Source: Planctomycetales bacterium (GTDB lineage: Bacteria; Planctomycetota; SZUA-567). Taken from it: a stretch of DNA of 44,944 nucleotides. Shown one piece after another: positions 16,126 to 24,874 of this stretch. The position numbers and the translations under genes were made by a program. Where the stretch lies: NCBI GenBank assembly GCA_025997475.1, contig BNUQ01000011.1:1-44944 (forward strand), in the 5' to 3' direction. The notes below the pieces were generated by a model, which worked only from the letters and a program-made list of their open reading frames with translations, was not told the origin of the DNA and did no database searches. The stretch's first letter is position 1; every line of letters starts with the position of its first letter.

Positions 16126-17121
16126 CTATTTCCCTTCCGCCGCCAAAATTTCCGGCGCGTGTCCGTCGCTACCGAGCACTTCGCGGTTTTTGCGCGCGTA
16201 CATCTTTTTCAATTCTTCGCGCGCCGGCGTCAGATATTGCCGCGGGTCGAAGTGGTCGGGGTGGTCGTTGAAGTATTTGCGGATTGCCGCCGTCATCGCC
16301 AACCGCCCGTCGCTGTCGATGTTGATTTTGCAGACCGCGCTCTTCGCCGCGAGGCGCAATTGGTCTTCGCCGATGCCGATGGCGTCTTGCAATTTGCCGC
16401 CGTTTTCGTTGATGATTTTCACGTATTCCTGCGGCACCGAACTCGACCCGTGCAACACAATCGGGAAGCCGGGCAATTTTTTGACAATCTCGTCTAAAAT
16501 GTCGAGGCGGATTTTCGGCGTTTGTCCGGGTTTGAATTTGAACGCGCCGTGCGACGTGCCGATGGAAATCGCGAGCGAATCCACGCCGGTTTTGCCGACG
16601 AAATCCACGACTTCTTCCGGCTGGGTGTAGGTGTGGGTTTCGGCTTTGACGTCGTCTTCGACGCCCGCGAGCACGCCGAGTTCGCCTTCGACGGTTACGT
16701 TGTATTTGTGGGCGTATTCGACGACTTTTTTCGTTTCTTCGATATTTTTCTCATACGGGTGGTGCGAGCCGTCAATCATCACCGACGAGAAGCCGTATTC
16801 GACGCAGGATTTACAGGTGTCGAAATCGGGACCGTGGTCGAGGTGGAGGGTGATCGGCAGACCTTTGCCGCCGGTCAGTTCTTTGGCGTATTCGACGGCG
16901 GCTTGCCCGAGGTAGCGCAGGATGGTGGCGTTGGCGTATTTGCGCGCGCCGGCGGAGACCTGCAAAATGACCGGCGATTGCGTTTCGGCGCACGCCATCA
17001 CGATGGCTTGCAGTTGTTCCATGTTGTTGAAGTTATACGCCGGCACCGCGAACCCGCCGGTGATTGCCTTCGCGAACATCGCCTTGGTGTTCACCAAACC
17101 TAAGTCCTTGTAGTTGACCAT
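16126..17121 (-). CDS. fba: Class II fructose-bisphosphate aldolase
   Basis: 331 residues. Zinc-dependent aldolase that cleaves fructose-1,6-bisphosphate into dihydroxyacetone phosphate and glyceraldehyde-3-phosphate in glycolysis, or forms it in gluconeogenesis; cytoplasmic. Visible motifs: AYNFNN near 29, HLDHGPDF with catalytic D95 and zinc ligand H96, VEGELGVLAG with E147, ISIGTSHGAFKF with zinc ligand H191, VLHGSSSVP with H224, and INIDSDGR. The ATG at 17121 has AAAAGGAG about 7 nt upstream; the frame is open to 17262, but that leader is low-complexity. It stands alone with its own terminator. Confidence 0.97.
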   Translation of the reverse strand: MVNYKDLGLVNTKAMFAKAITGGFAVPAYNFNNMEQLQAIVMACAETQSPVILQVSAGARKYANATILRYLGQAAVEYAKELTGGKGLPITLHLDHGPDFDTCKSCVEYGFSSVMIDGSHHPYEKNIEETKKVVEYAHKYNVTVEGELGVLAGVEDDVKAETHTYTQPEEVVDFVGKTGVDSLAISIGTSHGAFKFKPGQTPKIRLDILDEIVKKLPGFPIVLHGSSSVPQEYVKIINENGGKLQDAIGIGEDQLRLAAKSAVCKINIDSDGRLAMTAAIRKYFNDHPDHFDPRQYLTPAREELKKMYARKNREVLGSDGHAPEILAAEGK

Positions 17122-17262
17122 AACTTGCTCCTTTTCCAAAAGAGGGATTTTTGCCCGAATAAAAACTTCGGCAGAATATAGGCGCGGCGGCGGCGGCGGC
17201 AAAGAACGAACGGGCGCGAATCCGCGCTTTTCTTGCATTTTTTTGCGGCGGCGAAAAATCAA

Positions 17263-17557
17263 AGTTTAGAGTTGAAAGTTAAAAGTTGAAAGTTGAAAGC
17301 CGTTTTTTTTTTGCATTCCTTAAAATCCTTAATCCTCTTAAATTTCTTAATCGGTTCTTATTTTTCGCGCGGTTAATAGCCCCACGCTTTAGCGTGGGGT
17401 AAAAGGTGAATAAAAAACACCGGCTTTAGCCGAATAAAAGAATTTGGGCTAAAGCCCTTTTCTTTTTTCAACCGCCTACCCCACTTCGGCGCTTTCAACT
17501 TTCAACTTTTAACTCTGAACTCTGAACTCTGAACTCTAAACTCTAAACTCTAAAAGC
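17263..17557. repeat. Gene-free gap: heptamer arrays around a hairpin module
   Basis: Arrays of GAAAGTT/AAAAGTT (17263-17300) and AACTCTGAACTCTAAACTC (17495-17555) flank a TTAAAATCCTTAATC-type stretch and the hairpin module at 17380-17486. The right array abuts the comEC start with no ribosome binding site. Confidence 0.78.
17380..17486. repeat. CCCCACGCTTTAGCGTGGGG hairpin module
   Basis: A 9-bp perfect hairpin at 17380-17399, then CGGCTTTAGCCG and GGGCTAAAGCCC hairpins and a closing CTACCCCAC at the right. A divergent member of the 43297 family. Confidence 0.78.
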
Positions 17558-17558
17558 A

Positions 17559-19883
17559 ATGTTCCATTCCCCTTTCTTTTATTTGGGCTTGGCGTTCGCG
17601 GCGGGGATTGTCGCGGCGAAATTCGGCGGCGGCGCGGGGCTTGCCGAGGCGTGGCTCGCCAAGGCGTGGCTTGGCGGCGTTGTTCTTGCCGCGTTTTTTT
17701 TGGGTTTGGCAATCCGGCGGCGTTCGGCGCCCGTCGCGAGCGTCTGGCGCCGGACTACGCCGCTGACGAAAATTCATCGCGGCTATTTTTTCGCCGCGTT
17801 GTTGGCGCTGGCGTGGAGCGGCGGCTTTTGGCGCGAGGGCAATTCGCTTGCCGCGTTGACGGTCAGCCGCGAATGGGTCGCCGCGCACGCCGGACAGACC
17901 GCGCCCGCGCAGGTGAAAATTCTCGCCACGCCGGAGCAATCGCTCCAAAGCGCTCTCGCCGGACGCTGGTCCGCCGCCGCCGAAATTCGCGAATTTAACG
18001 GCGAAAATTTCGTGAAGTGCCGCCTAAAAATTTTCGGCGCGGGTTTGTGGGACTTACCCGTCGGGGCGACGCTGACCGCGAAAATAAAAATTTTCCCGCC
18101 GGCGCTACCGGCGTTTCCCCGCGCGTTTAATTACGCCGAATTTTTGGGGCAGGAAAATTTGGGCGGCGGCGCGCGCGTGGTCGGCGCGTATGTCGTTTCC
18201 CCGCCGCCGGCGACCGACCGCTGGGCGACCGTTAAAAACACGCTCGACGATTGGCGGCGGCGCGGCATTATTCGCCTGACGCAACTCTTGCCCGACCAGC
18301 GCGGGGCGCTACTCGCGGCGTTAATTTTGGGCTGGGACGAGGGGTTGAACGACGAGGTTACGGCGGATTTTCGCTTGTCGGGATTGGGGCATTTGCTCGC
18401 GATTTCCGGCTTGCACGTCGGCTTGGTGGCGGCGCTGGCGTGGGGCGGGGCGGCGTTAATCGGCGGCGACCGGCGGCGGCGGGCGCTTTTAGTTTTGCTG
18501 TTTATTTTAGGGTATTTGACGCTGTCCGGCGGCAGTCCGCCGGCGTTGCGCGCGGGCGTGATTGCGACGGTTTATTGCGGCGGCGTGGCGCTGACGCGGC
18601 GCGGTAATTTCCTCAATTCGCTCGGTCTTTCGCTGTTTTTTATTTTGGGCGCGAACCCCGAACAGTTGTTCGCCGTCGGCTGGCAGTTCAGTTATTTGGC
18701 GGTGCTGTTTATTTACGCCGCGCCGCAAGTCGCCGCAAAATATGCGCCGAAGTCGTCCCGCGCTTTCGCCGCGGCGGACGCGCTTGACCGCCCGTCGCGC
18801 CGGCGGTGGTTGGCGGAAAATTTGCGGACGCGATTGGGGCAAGGATGGTTGATGTGCATTGCGGCGACGCTCGGCACCGCGCCGTTGCTGGCGTATTATT
18901 TCAACTTGGCGTCGCCGGTGAGTTTGGCGGTGAATTTAGTCGCGGTGCCGTTGTTGACGGTGGCGTTAATCGGCGCGGCGCCGCTGTTTTTATTGCCGAC
19001 GCCGCTACTGCTTGCCGCGCCGTGGTTGAACGAGGTTTGCGCGGCGCCGGTGGCGTTGTTGCTGAAAATCGCCGATTGGTCGGCGGCGTTGCCGGCGGGT
19101 TGGTTCACGGCGTTCGCGCCGCCGGCGTGGACGCTATTTTTGTATTACGGCGTGTTCGCCGTGGCGGCGGTCGGTTGGCAGTCGGCAGTGAATAGCGACG
19201 CGGTTACTACCCGCCGCTCACTATTCACTCGCCTCCCGCTAATTTTGGTCGCGGTTGCAATTCTTATCGTCGGCGGATACAGCGTTTTCGGCGCAACGGG
19301 CGCAACCGGTCCGCGAATTTTTATGTTGCCGGCGGCGCAAACGGAAAAGGTCTTTTGGGTGGACGACCGCCGCCGCCTGAATGTCGTGTTGCTTGCGGCG
19401 GAGCGCCATTGGAACGAAATTTTACGGTTTAGCGCGGAGTTGGGTTATCGGGAAATCGCGCGGCTTATCGTCGCGCCGGACGTGGAAATCGACCCGATTT
19501 GTTTGCGGCGCTTACCGGCGCAAGAAATTATCCGGCTGAAAAAGCGCGATGTTTTGCAACTCGACGCGCAAACGCGCCTGACCTTTACGACGGTCAACAG
19601 CCGCGTTTTTTTCGCGACGTTGCGTTTTGGCGACCACGCGTTTTTTTTCGGACAAGGATTATCGGCGAAACATTGGCGCTCGGTCCCGCCGCCGGATAAA
19701 AACGCGCTCGTTTTTTTGGCGCGCTCGACGGCGAAACCGCTTCGCGGGCAACCATTCTTTTACACGGTTGATTGTCAGACGGGCGCGGCGGGAACGGCGC
19801 GGGAAAAATGGGGAATGGTCGAATTATCGCCGGACGGACAACTTCGCGGCTATGACGGCAAAGAAATGCGGAGTATTGATTGA
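17559..19883 (+). CDS. comEC: ComEC/Rec2 family DNA-uptake channel, terminal domain degenerate
   Basis: 774 residues, inner membrane. An N-terminal hydrophobic region and DUF4131-like domain (about 100-215) precede the Competence domain. The hallmark LLAISGLHVGLVAALAWGG (about 287) and LTLSGGSPPALRAG (about 327) are clear, with about ten membrane helices to residue 560. ComEC carries transforming single-stranded DNA across the inner membrane. The C-terminal ~190 residues occupy the place of the metallo-beta-lactamase nuclease domain, but HxHxDH is absent, so nuclease activity is doubtful. The ATG at 17559 has no ribosome binding site and follows an AACTCTAAACTC array directly. No other competence genes are nearby. 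Confidence 0.88.
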   Translation: MFHSPFFYLGLAFAAGIVAAKFGGGAGLAEAWLAKAWLGGVVLAAFFLGLAIRRRSAPVASVWRRTTPLTKIHRGYFFAALLALAWSGGFWREGNSLAALTVSREWVAAHAGQTAPAQVKILATPEQSLQSALAGRWSAAAEIREFNGENFVKCRLKIFGAGLWDLPVGATLTAKIKIFPPALPAFPRAFNYAEFLGQENLGGGARVVGAYVVSPPPATDRWATVKNTLDDWRRRGIIRLTQLLPDQRGALLAALILGWDEGLNDEVTADFRLSGLGHLLAISGLHVGLVAALAWGGAALIGGDRRRRALLVLLFILGYLTLSGGSPPALRAGVIATVYCGGVALTRRGNFLNSLGLSLFFILGANPEQLFAVGWQFSYLAVLFIYAAPQVAAKYAPKSSRAFAAADALDRPSRRRWLAENLRTRLGQGWLMCIAATLGTAPLLAYYFNLASPVSLAVNLVAVPLLTVALIGAAPLFLLPTPLLLAAPWLNEVCAAPVALLLKIADWSAALPAGWFTAFAPPAWTLFLYYGVFAVAAVGWQSAVNSDAVTTRRSLFTRLPLILVAVAILIVGGYSVFGATGATGPRIFMLPAAQTEKVFWVDDRRRLNVVLLAAERHWNEILRFSAELGYREIARLIVAPDVEIDPICLRRLPAQEIIRLKKRDVLQLDAQTRLTFTTVNSRVFFATLRFGDHAFFFGQGLSAKHWRSVPPPDKNALVFLARSTAKPLRGQPFFYTVDCQTGAAGTAREKWGMVELSPDGQLRGYDGKEMRSID

Positions 19884-19915
19884 GCCGCGCTCGGCGCTGA
19901 ACTCTAAATTATAAA

Positions 19916-20233
19916 CTCATAATTACGCGAATTTATCATCATCAACTCCGCTAAAAGCCCCGCCAGGGGCTTAATGTGAATAACCCCGAGTGAAGCGGCG
20001 AGGTTCTATCCGCCGCGCAACTCGGGGAAAAACGCCCCCGTATCAACCAACCCCGCAAGGGGTTGAACCCCTCTCGGGGTTCTTATTTTTGTTGGGCGGC
20101 TTTATCCCCGACCGGCGCGACGATAGCGCGTGTCGCTTGGTCGGGGTTATCCAAATTAAACGCCTACGGCGTTTTTTAAGGATTTTTACTTTTATCAAGC
20201 CGGTTGCGATTTTTTGGCGTGCGTAACCGTGAG
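19916..20233. repeat. Modular hairpin element with CTCA..TACGCG ends, copy 3
   Basis: Same module order as 6510-6831: AAGCCCCGCCAGGGGCTT, CCCCGAGT...ACTCGGGG, AACCCCGCAAGGGGTT, TCCCCGACC...GGTCGGGG and AACGCCTACGGCGTT. Fills the gap after comEC; no gene seen. Confidence 0.82.
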
Positions 20234-20258
20234 TTCTAACCTCTAAACTCTAAACAAA

Positions 20259-20732
20259 ATGCCTCTTCTTACCGCCCCGTTTAACCGTGCCGACGAACCG
20301 CAATTGGCGGCGACGGCGTTGACGTTGTGGCGGGGCGATGTGTTTATCGTGAAGCGGTTGGTCGATGAAATTTCCGGTGAATGGCGGGCGTTACAATTCG
20401 CGGAACAACCGGCGAGCGGCGGCGATTTCTGCGCGGTCGGCGGTCGTGTCCGCGCCGGACGGCAAAACGAATTGCCCGCGATTTTTGCCCGTCGTCAACT
20501 CGAATGCCGCGATTTTTTCGTGTTTCCCGATTTCGACGGCGACGCCGGTTATTGCGGCGTATGGCTGATTTTCCGCGGCGCGCTCGCCGCTTTCGCCGTC
20601 CAGCAAGCCCTTGCCGAATTTGAGCAAACCGTCAGCGGTTACCGCTTCTGGGGCTGTTTCCCCGCCCGCGAAAATAATTCCCCCGCCGCAAAAAATAATT
20701 CAGAAAAACTCTTGCGTCAGCCGATAGCGTAA
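20259..20732 (+). CDS. Protein of unknown function (157 aa)
   Basis: Not recognised. Soluble, no signal peptide or membrane helix. Aromatic-rich centre (ECRDFFVFPDFDGDAGYCGVW) and a C-terminal tail rich in Asn, Ser and Lys. The ATG follows a TCTAAACTCTAAACAAA repeat directly, with no ribosome binding site, so the true start may lie further in or the gene may be weakly expressed. Its base composition and codon style match neighbouring genes, which supports coding. It precedes the coiled-coil gene by 71 nt on the same strand. Confidence 0.5.
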   Translation: MPLLTAPFNRADEPQLAATALTLWRGDVFIVKRLVDEISGEWRALQFAEQPASGGDFCAVGGRVRAGRQNELPAIFARRQLECRDFFVFPDFDGDAGYCGVWLIFRGALAAFAVQQALAEFEQTVSGYRFWGCFPARENNSPAAKNNSEKLLRQPIA

Positions 20733-20803
20733 CTATCATCCCAAAATTCGTTGTGAAACGTAGCGCGGTTTTGGCGGTTGGGGTTTCCGGTGGAGGGGGT
20801 GCC

Positions 20804-21421
20804 ATGACGACGACGGCTGAACCGCCAACGATAGACGAGGCGATGTTTCGCAAGATGTTCACGCGCGACATTGAGCCGTTAGACCGCGAAATTTTTAACG
20901 CGGCGATGCACGGGGTTGAGTTGCGATTAACGGCGGTGGAAAACTCGGTCGGCGACTTGCGCCACGAAGTTACCGCGCTTCGCACCGAAACCAAAGAAGA
21001 CATTAAATCGCTTCGCACCGAGATTAAATCGCTTTGCACCGAGATGGACGGAAAATTTACCGAACTTCGCGCCGAACTGAAAACCGATATTGCCGGACTT
21101 CGCGACGACCATAAATCGCTTCGTGCCGAACTAAAAGGCGATATTGCCGAACTTCGCGCCGAACTGAAAACCGATATTGCCGGACTTCGCACTGAACTAA
21201 AAGCCGATGTTGCCGAACTTCGCACTGAACTAAAAACCGATATTGCCGGAATTCGCACCGAACTGAAAGGCGACATCAACGACCTTAAAAACGAAGTTAA
21301 AGGTTTATTCGCGCGGCAGACGCAACTTTTGGGTTTGATTATCGCGGCGTTGGCGTTTTTTGCGGTGGTGCTAAAATTTATCGACCGTTCGTTTGTGCTT
21401 TCGCTGTTTGGCGTTTCGTGA
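20804..21421 (+). CDS. Coiled-coil membrane protein with 11-residue repeats (FARQTQLL family)
   Basis: 205 residues. The ATG at 20804 has GGAGGGGG upstream. Residues about 55-165 are an uninterrupted coiled coil made of near-perfect 11-residue repeats (ELKTDIAGLRT, ELKADVAELRT and similar); the DNA shows matching 33-bp tandem units. Then comes FARQTQLLGLIIAALAFFAVV (about 169-189 region), a membrane helix, and a short tail. The layout resembles DUF1640/CCDC90-type proteins. A second protein with the same FARQTQLL-helix end is at 34390-34869. Topology suggests a membrane-anchored rod; function unknown. Confidence 0.75.
   Translation: MTTTAEPPTIDEAMFRKMFTRDIEPLDREIFNAAMHGVELRLTAVENSVGDLRHEVTALRTETKEDIKSLRTEIKSLCTEMDGKFTELRAELKTDIAGLRDDHKSLRAELKGDIAELRAELKTDIAGLRTELKADVAELRTELKTDIAGIRTELKGDINDLKNEVKGLFARQTQLLGLIIAALAFFAVVLKFIDRSFVLSLFGVS
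20997..21290 (+). repeat. 33-bp tandem repeats encoding the coiled coil
   Basis: Units around CTTCGCACCGAACTAAAAGC repeat in frame within the coiled-coil gene, the most uniform lying at 21060-21270. Confidence 0.75.
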
Positions 21422-21467
21422 TTAAAGTTAAAAGTTGAAAGTTAAGAACCTGTCCGGCTATTAGCGT

Positions 21468-21482
21468 CGTCCCGTAGGGACG
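21468..21482. repeat. CGTCCCGTAGGGACG hairpin
   Basis: Perfect 6-bp arms around GTA, followed by GAATGTCGGTAGA, between two heptamer arrays upstream of the porin gene. Confidence 0.6.
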
Positions 21483-21614
21483 GAATGTCGGTAGAACGGT
21501 TTTTCTAAATATTCAACTTTCAACTTTTTCTTAAAACAACTTTTCGTTTTGTTCTAACTACTGATTAGCAAGTATTGCTTTGGGGTTTTCTTTTTTTGGG
21601 AAAGGAGAATGGGT

Positions 21615-23057
21615 ATGAAAGTGGGACGTAGCATTAAGGCGGCGTGTGTCGCCGCCGCGGTGATGGCAGGGAGTGTGTTTGCCGGCGATGATGATTTGTC
21701 GGCGATGAAGTCGCAATTGGAAGCGATGAAAGCGGAGATGGCGGCGGTGAAAGCCGACTACGCGCAGTCGCAGGCGTTGCGTGGGCAAGCGGGCGGCGAA
21801 CCGGAGGGCTTACGGAGCGCCAACGGTAACGCGACCATCCGCATCGGCGGTGATTTCCGCGTCCGTTATACCACGGGTTGGGCTTCGCGTAACCGCAACA
21901 ACACCGCGCCTGACTCCAATTGGGTTCGCACGCAAGGCGCGGGTTGGGCGATTGAAAAAGCGGCGTTGGATTTCGCGATTGACTTGTCGTGCGACACCTC
22001 GGCGCATATCGTTCTGCGCACCGAAGGTGGCGGCGGCGTTGGTAATGGCAAAATTTTGGATAACGCTTATTGGGAATGGCGTAATGTCGGTGGCGTGCCG
22101 CTGACCTTGACGGTCGGTTTGACGGGAACGCCGTTCGGAATGAACAATAACTCCGATGTCGGTGGTTATGATTGGGGTAGCACCGACCGCGCCTTGATTA
22201 GCGATGCTTTCACCAAAGCGAGCGATAACGACAAAGCCGCCGGTGATTTGAACACGTTGTTCAAAGGCACGAACACCGACTTGACGACGATTGGCGTTTT
22301 CGCGAAATACGCGCTGATTGAAGACCAGTTGTTCGTTAAAGGCGGCGTTTTCGCTGATGATTCTTGGTATAGTCATCACGATAAAAACAATACGTTTGAA
22401 AACAATACGTTTGGTAACAACGCGGGCTTTAATCAACGTAACGAAATCCGCAACATCGGTTTCATTAACCACGCGATTTCGTTGGCTTACAACCCGTGTT
22501 TCATTGAGGGCTTGCACTTGGAAGCCGGCTATCAAGGCACGTTTGATAATGCGTATCCCTTAGGTTTGGGGAATGATGGTAATGATATAGCGGGACGGAA
22601 TAGTTACAGCCCGTCGTTTGATTTGGCGGCGGCTTACAAAGTCAACGATAAATTGACGTTGGCGGCGGAAGGCGTGGTAACGTGGAATCCGGGTACGCCT
22701 CTCGATGATATTGCGCCGTTGTATGACGGTATTCAGCCCGTTAATGGTGGCTATCGCGATAATTCCTATGCCTATTCGCTCTCGTTCACCGGTGATTACA
22801 GCGTTACGGAAAAGTTGAAATTGGGTCTCGGTTTTGATGTGGCGAACGCGAAACTTTATGGCGCCGGCGCGAACGGCGACTTGTTCAGCCAACTCTATCG
22901 GGCGAGTGCCGGTGCGCGGTATGCGTTCGGCAACGGTCTGTATGTCCAAGCGCAATACTATCACGAATGGGCGCCCTACACGGTTACGGGCAACGGCGGT
23001 AACGAATACACCCGCAACGCCGACGTGATTCTGCTCCGCACCGGTTACACGTTCTAA
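21615..23057 (+). CDS. Outer-membrane porin-like beta-barrel protein
   Basis: 480 residues. AAGGAG lies 8 nt before the ATG at 21615 (an ATG at 21609 is too close). Signal peptide 1-24 (AVMAGSVFAG). A short coiled coil follows (SAMKSQLEAMKAEMAAVKAD), then about 400 residues of alternating aromatic or hydrophobic beta strands (RIGGDFRVRYTTGW, LTLTVGLTGTPFGMN, KLTLAAEGVVTWNP, LYVQAQYYHEWAPYT) and a C-terminal strand ending RTGYTF, with the terminal Phe typical of barrel insertion. Codons are less G+C-extreme than neighbours (many GGT, CGT, AAC), as in highly expressed genes. Followed by its own terminator. Substrate unknown; it resembles carbohydrate or general diffusion porins. Confidence 0.82.
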   Translation: MKVGRSIKAACVAAAVMAGSVFAGDDDLSAMKSQLEAMKAEMAAVKADYAQSQALRGQAGGEPEGLRSANGNATIRIGGDFRVRYTTGWASRNRNNTAPDSNWVRTQGAGWAIEKAALDFAIDLSCDTSAHIVLRTEGGGGVGNGKILDNAYWEWRNVGGVPLTLTVGLTGTPFGMNNNSDVGGYDWGSTDRALISDAFTKASDNDKAAGDLNTLFKGTNTDLTTIGVFAKYALIEDQLFVKGGVFADDSWYSHHDKNNTFENNTFGNNAGFNQRNEIRNIGFINHAISLAYNPCFIEGLHLEAGYQGTFDNAYPLGLGNDGNDIAGRNSYSPSFDLAAAYKVNDKLTLAAEGVVTWNPGTPLDDIAPLYDGIQPVNGGYRDNSYAYSLSFTGDYSVTEKLKLGLGFDVANAKLYGAGANGDLFSQLYRASAGARYAFGNGLYVQAQYYHEWAPYTVTGNGGNEYTRNADVILLRTGYTF

Positions 23058-23159
23058 TTAAAGGGAAGAGGTAAAAGGGAAAAGCGTTAAGGTAAAAAGT
23101 TAAAAGGAAAAAGATTCATTTTTGCCAAACTTTCCCTTGCCTCTTTCCTAAACAAAATC

Positions 23160-23197
23160 AAAAAACGGACGCGCGGCAACGCACGTCCGTTTTTTTT
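23160..23197 (+). terminator. Porin terminator
   Basis: AAAAAACGGACG (23160-23171) pairs with CGTCCGTTTTTT (23184-23195), followed by further T. About 100 nt after the porin stop. Confidence 0.85.
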
Positions 23198-23221
23198 GTT
23201 ATTCCGCATCGCGGGTCGCCG

Positions 23222-23745
23222 CGAAGCGGCAGAATATATCAGCCCACCGCAACGCGAGCGGGTTGTCGCAATGGGGCGGGTTGTGTTATTGATTTGATAA
23301 ACTATTCCGCTAAACGCGCCGTAGGCGCAACATACGTCAGCCCACCGCAACACGGTTGGGCGTAGTTCGCCCCAATACAACGCCCTGCAAGGGCAACATA
23401 AAATCAAATTCCATCGTAATTTATGCGGTTTATATTGCCCTTGCAGGGCGTTGTCGGTTTTCCCATTTTACCCACCGCGGTGCAATGGGGCGGTATTTGA
23501 TAAACTATTCCGCTAAACGCGCCGTAGGCGCAACATACGTCAGCCCACCGCAACGCGGTGGGACGCACCACCGCAACGCGGTGGGGCGTAGTGCGCCCCA
23601 ATACAACGCCCTGCAAGGGCAACATAAAATCAAATTTCATCGTAATTTATGCGGTTTATATTGCCCTTGCAGGGCGCGTTATCGGTGGGAAATTATGCCC
23701 CACCGCGTTGCGGTGGGCTGACGTATATTGCCGCTTCGCGGCGGA
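23222..23745. repeat. Modular palindrome array, two ~203-bp direct copies
   Basis: The unit TTGATAAACTATTCCGCTAA starts at 23294 and again at 23497. Each copy holds GCGCCGTAGGCGC, a CCACCGCAAC-GCGGTGG palindrome, and paired GCCCTGCAAGGGC motifs some 70 bp apart, in opposite orientation, making an arm-loop-arm structure. No gene in 23058-23751. Confidence 0.85.
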
Positions 23746-23751
23746 TCAAAA

Positions 23752-24168
23752 TCACCGCAACCCTATTCGCGCGACGCGGCGTTTGGGGTTCACGTCGAGG
23801 CGTCCTTCGTCGGGGTAAATGACGAGGTTCATTTCTTCCATCGGAATCGCGCCGAGCAAAACTTCGTTGGCGTGGGGCATTACGACGGCGTCGCAAAGCG
23901 AAAATCTCCCCGCAAAACGCACTTCGACCGGTCCGACAATATCGCAGGTAATTTCGCGTTGGTCGGCAAGAATAAAGACCTCTTCGCCGATTTTTCGCAA
24001 GCCCAATTGCTTTTGCACCGAGGACGTAATCGTGAGCATCGTCGCGCCGGAATCGACTAATGAATTGACGATAGTCCGCCGCGCTTCTCGCTCGTCAAGC
24101 CGCCCTTCTTTGACGGCAATGTCGTCCGCATAATTCGACAACGCGATTTCCGCATAGACGTGTCCCAT
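23752..24168 (-). CDS. Retropepsin-like aspartyl protease
   Basis: 138 residues. The start at 24168 follows AGGAGGGAGAAA; an ATG at 24222 lies in repeat sequence. The single catalytic motif SLVDSGATMLTI (D39-S-G-A) matches clan AA retropepsins. A flap-like segment and GPVEVRFAGRFSLCDAVVM, then VLLGAIPMEEMNLVI, match the second strand set and the closing psi loop. Such proteins work as dimers and are common as small single-domain proteases in many bacteria. Substrate unknown. It is wedged between two repeat arrays. Confidence 0.85.
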   Translation of the reverse strand: MGHVYAEIALSNYADDIAVKEGRLDEREARRTIVNSLVDSGATMLTITSSVQKQLGLRKIGEEVFILADQREITCDIVGPVEVRFAGRFSLCDAVVMPHANEVLLGAIPMEEMNLVIYPDEGRLDVNPKRRVARIGLR

Positions 24169-24220
24169 TTTCTCCCTCCTGTTTTTGGTTCTACAATGAG
24201 TTGGATTGTATGGTTGCGCC

Positions 24221-24382
24221 ATTCAATTGCCACGCCTTTTAAGGCGTGGTTAGCGGGCAAAAAAAGAATGGGCTTTAGCCCAAAGTATGATATTCGGCTA
24301 AAGTCGGTGATTTTCTAACGCTATCGCAACGCGGTGGGGCGCAGTGCGCCCCCAATACAACGCCCTGCAAGGGCAACATAAA
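24221..24382. repeat. TTGCCACGCC module fused to GCAACGCGGTGGGG / GCCCTGCAAGGGC module
   Basis: Hairpins CCACGCCTTTTAAGGCGTGG, GGGCTTTAGCCC and a CGGCTAAAGTCG variant run into half of the CGCAACGCGGTGGGG family and GCCCTGCAAGGGC (24362-24374). Two otherwise separate repeat families are joined here. Confidence 0.78.
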
Positions 24383-24398
24383 TGCGATGCGGGAGCGA

Positions 24399-24851
24399 TT
24401 ATTTCCACAAAAATTGTTCATCGAAGTTAATGCCGTGTTTCTGCAAAAACTGCACATATTCTTCGTGGAACGAAATTTTTTTATGATGCTCTTGCTGGCG
24501 TGCGATGTAATTTTTTACGGTCGCAATCTGCGATTCGCTTACCGAGTAACCGGCATATCCTCCTTGCCAACTGAAATCCCGATAACATTCGTTTTTAGTT
24601 TTCAACCACCGGCTACTGTTTTTCTTTATTTGTTCAACGAAATCGGCGAGCGCTATATTTTTCGACATGGTTGACAAAACGTGCAGATGATTTTCCGTGC
24701 CGTTAATTTTTATCGGCACGGATTTGTAGTTTTCGATAACGCCTCCGATGTAGGCGCATAATTCTTCGTGTTCTTCCGCGCGGATGGGCGCGGCATCGTT
24801 TTTGATATGAAAAATAATATGCACGCACAATTTGGCCAATGATTGCGTCAT
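24399..24851 (-). CDS. Single-domain HUH (Y1) transposase, IS200 / REP-associated type
   Basis: 150 residues. GGAGAAAATTAA precedes the ATG at 24851. Motifs: HIIFHIKN near 11, NGTENHLHVL with the HUH histidines H55 and H57, KKNSSRWLKT near 77-85, and SVSESQIATVKNYIARQQEHHKK with the likely nucleophile Tyr115; the FDEQFLWK tail is usual. Y1 transposases nick and join single-stranded DNA at hairpins. No tnpB follows, and the gene is embedded in palindrome arrays (23222-23745, 24221-24382, 24875-25345), which is the setting of REP-associated tyrosine transposases. Whether it acts on these repeats is inference. Confidence 0.9.
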   Translation of the reverse strand: MTQSLAKLCVHIIFHIKNDAAPIRAEEHEELCAYIGGVIENYKSVPIKINGTENHLHVLSTMSKNIALADFVEQIKKNSSRWLKTKNECYRDFSWQGGYAGYSVSESQIATVKNYIARQQEHHKKISFHEEYVQFLQKHGINFDEQFLWK

Positions 24852-24874
24852 TTAATTTTCTCCTTTATGTTGCC

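Noticed and set aside
20632..21279. Minus-strand Ser-rich open frame
   Set aside because: It is the antisense of the coiled-coil repeats on the plus strand, with no ribosome binding site.
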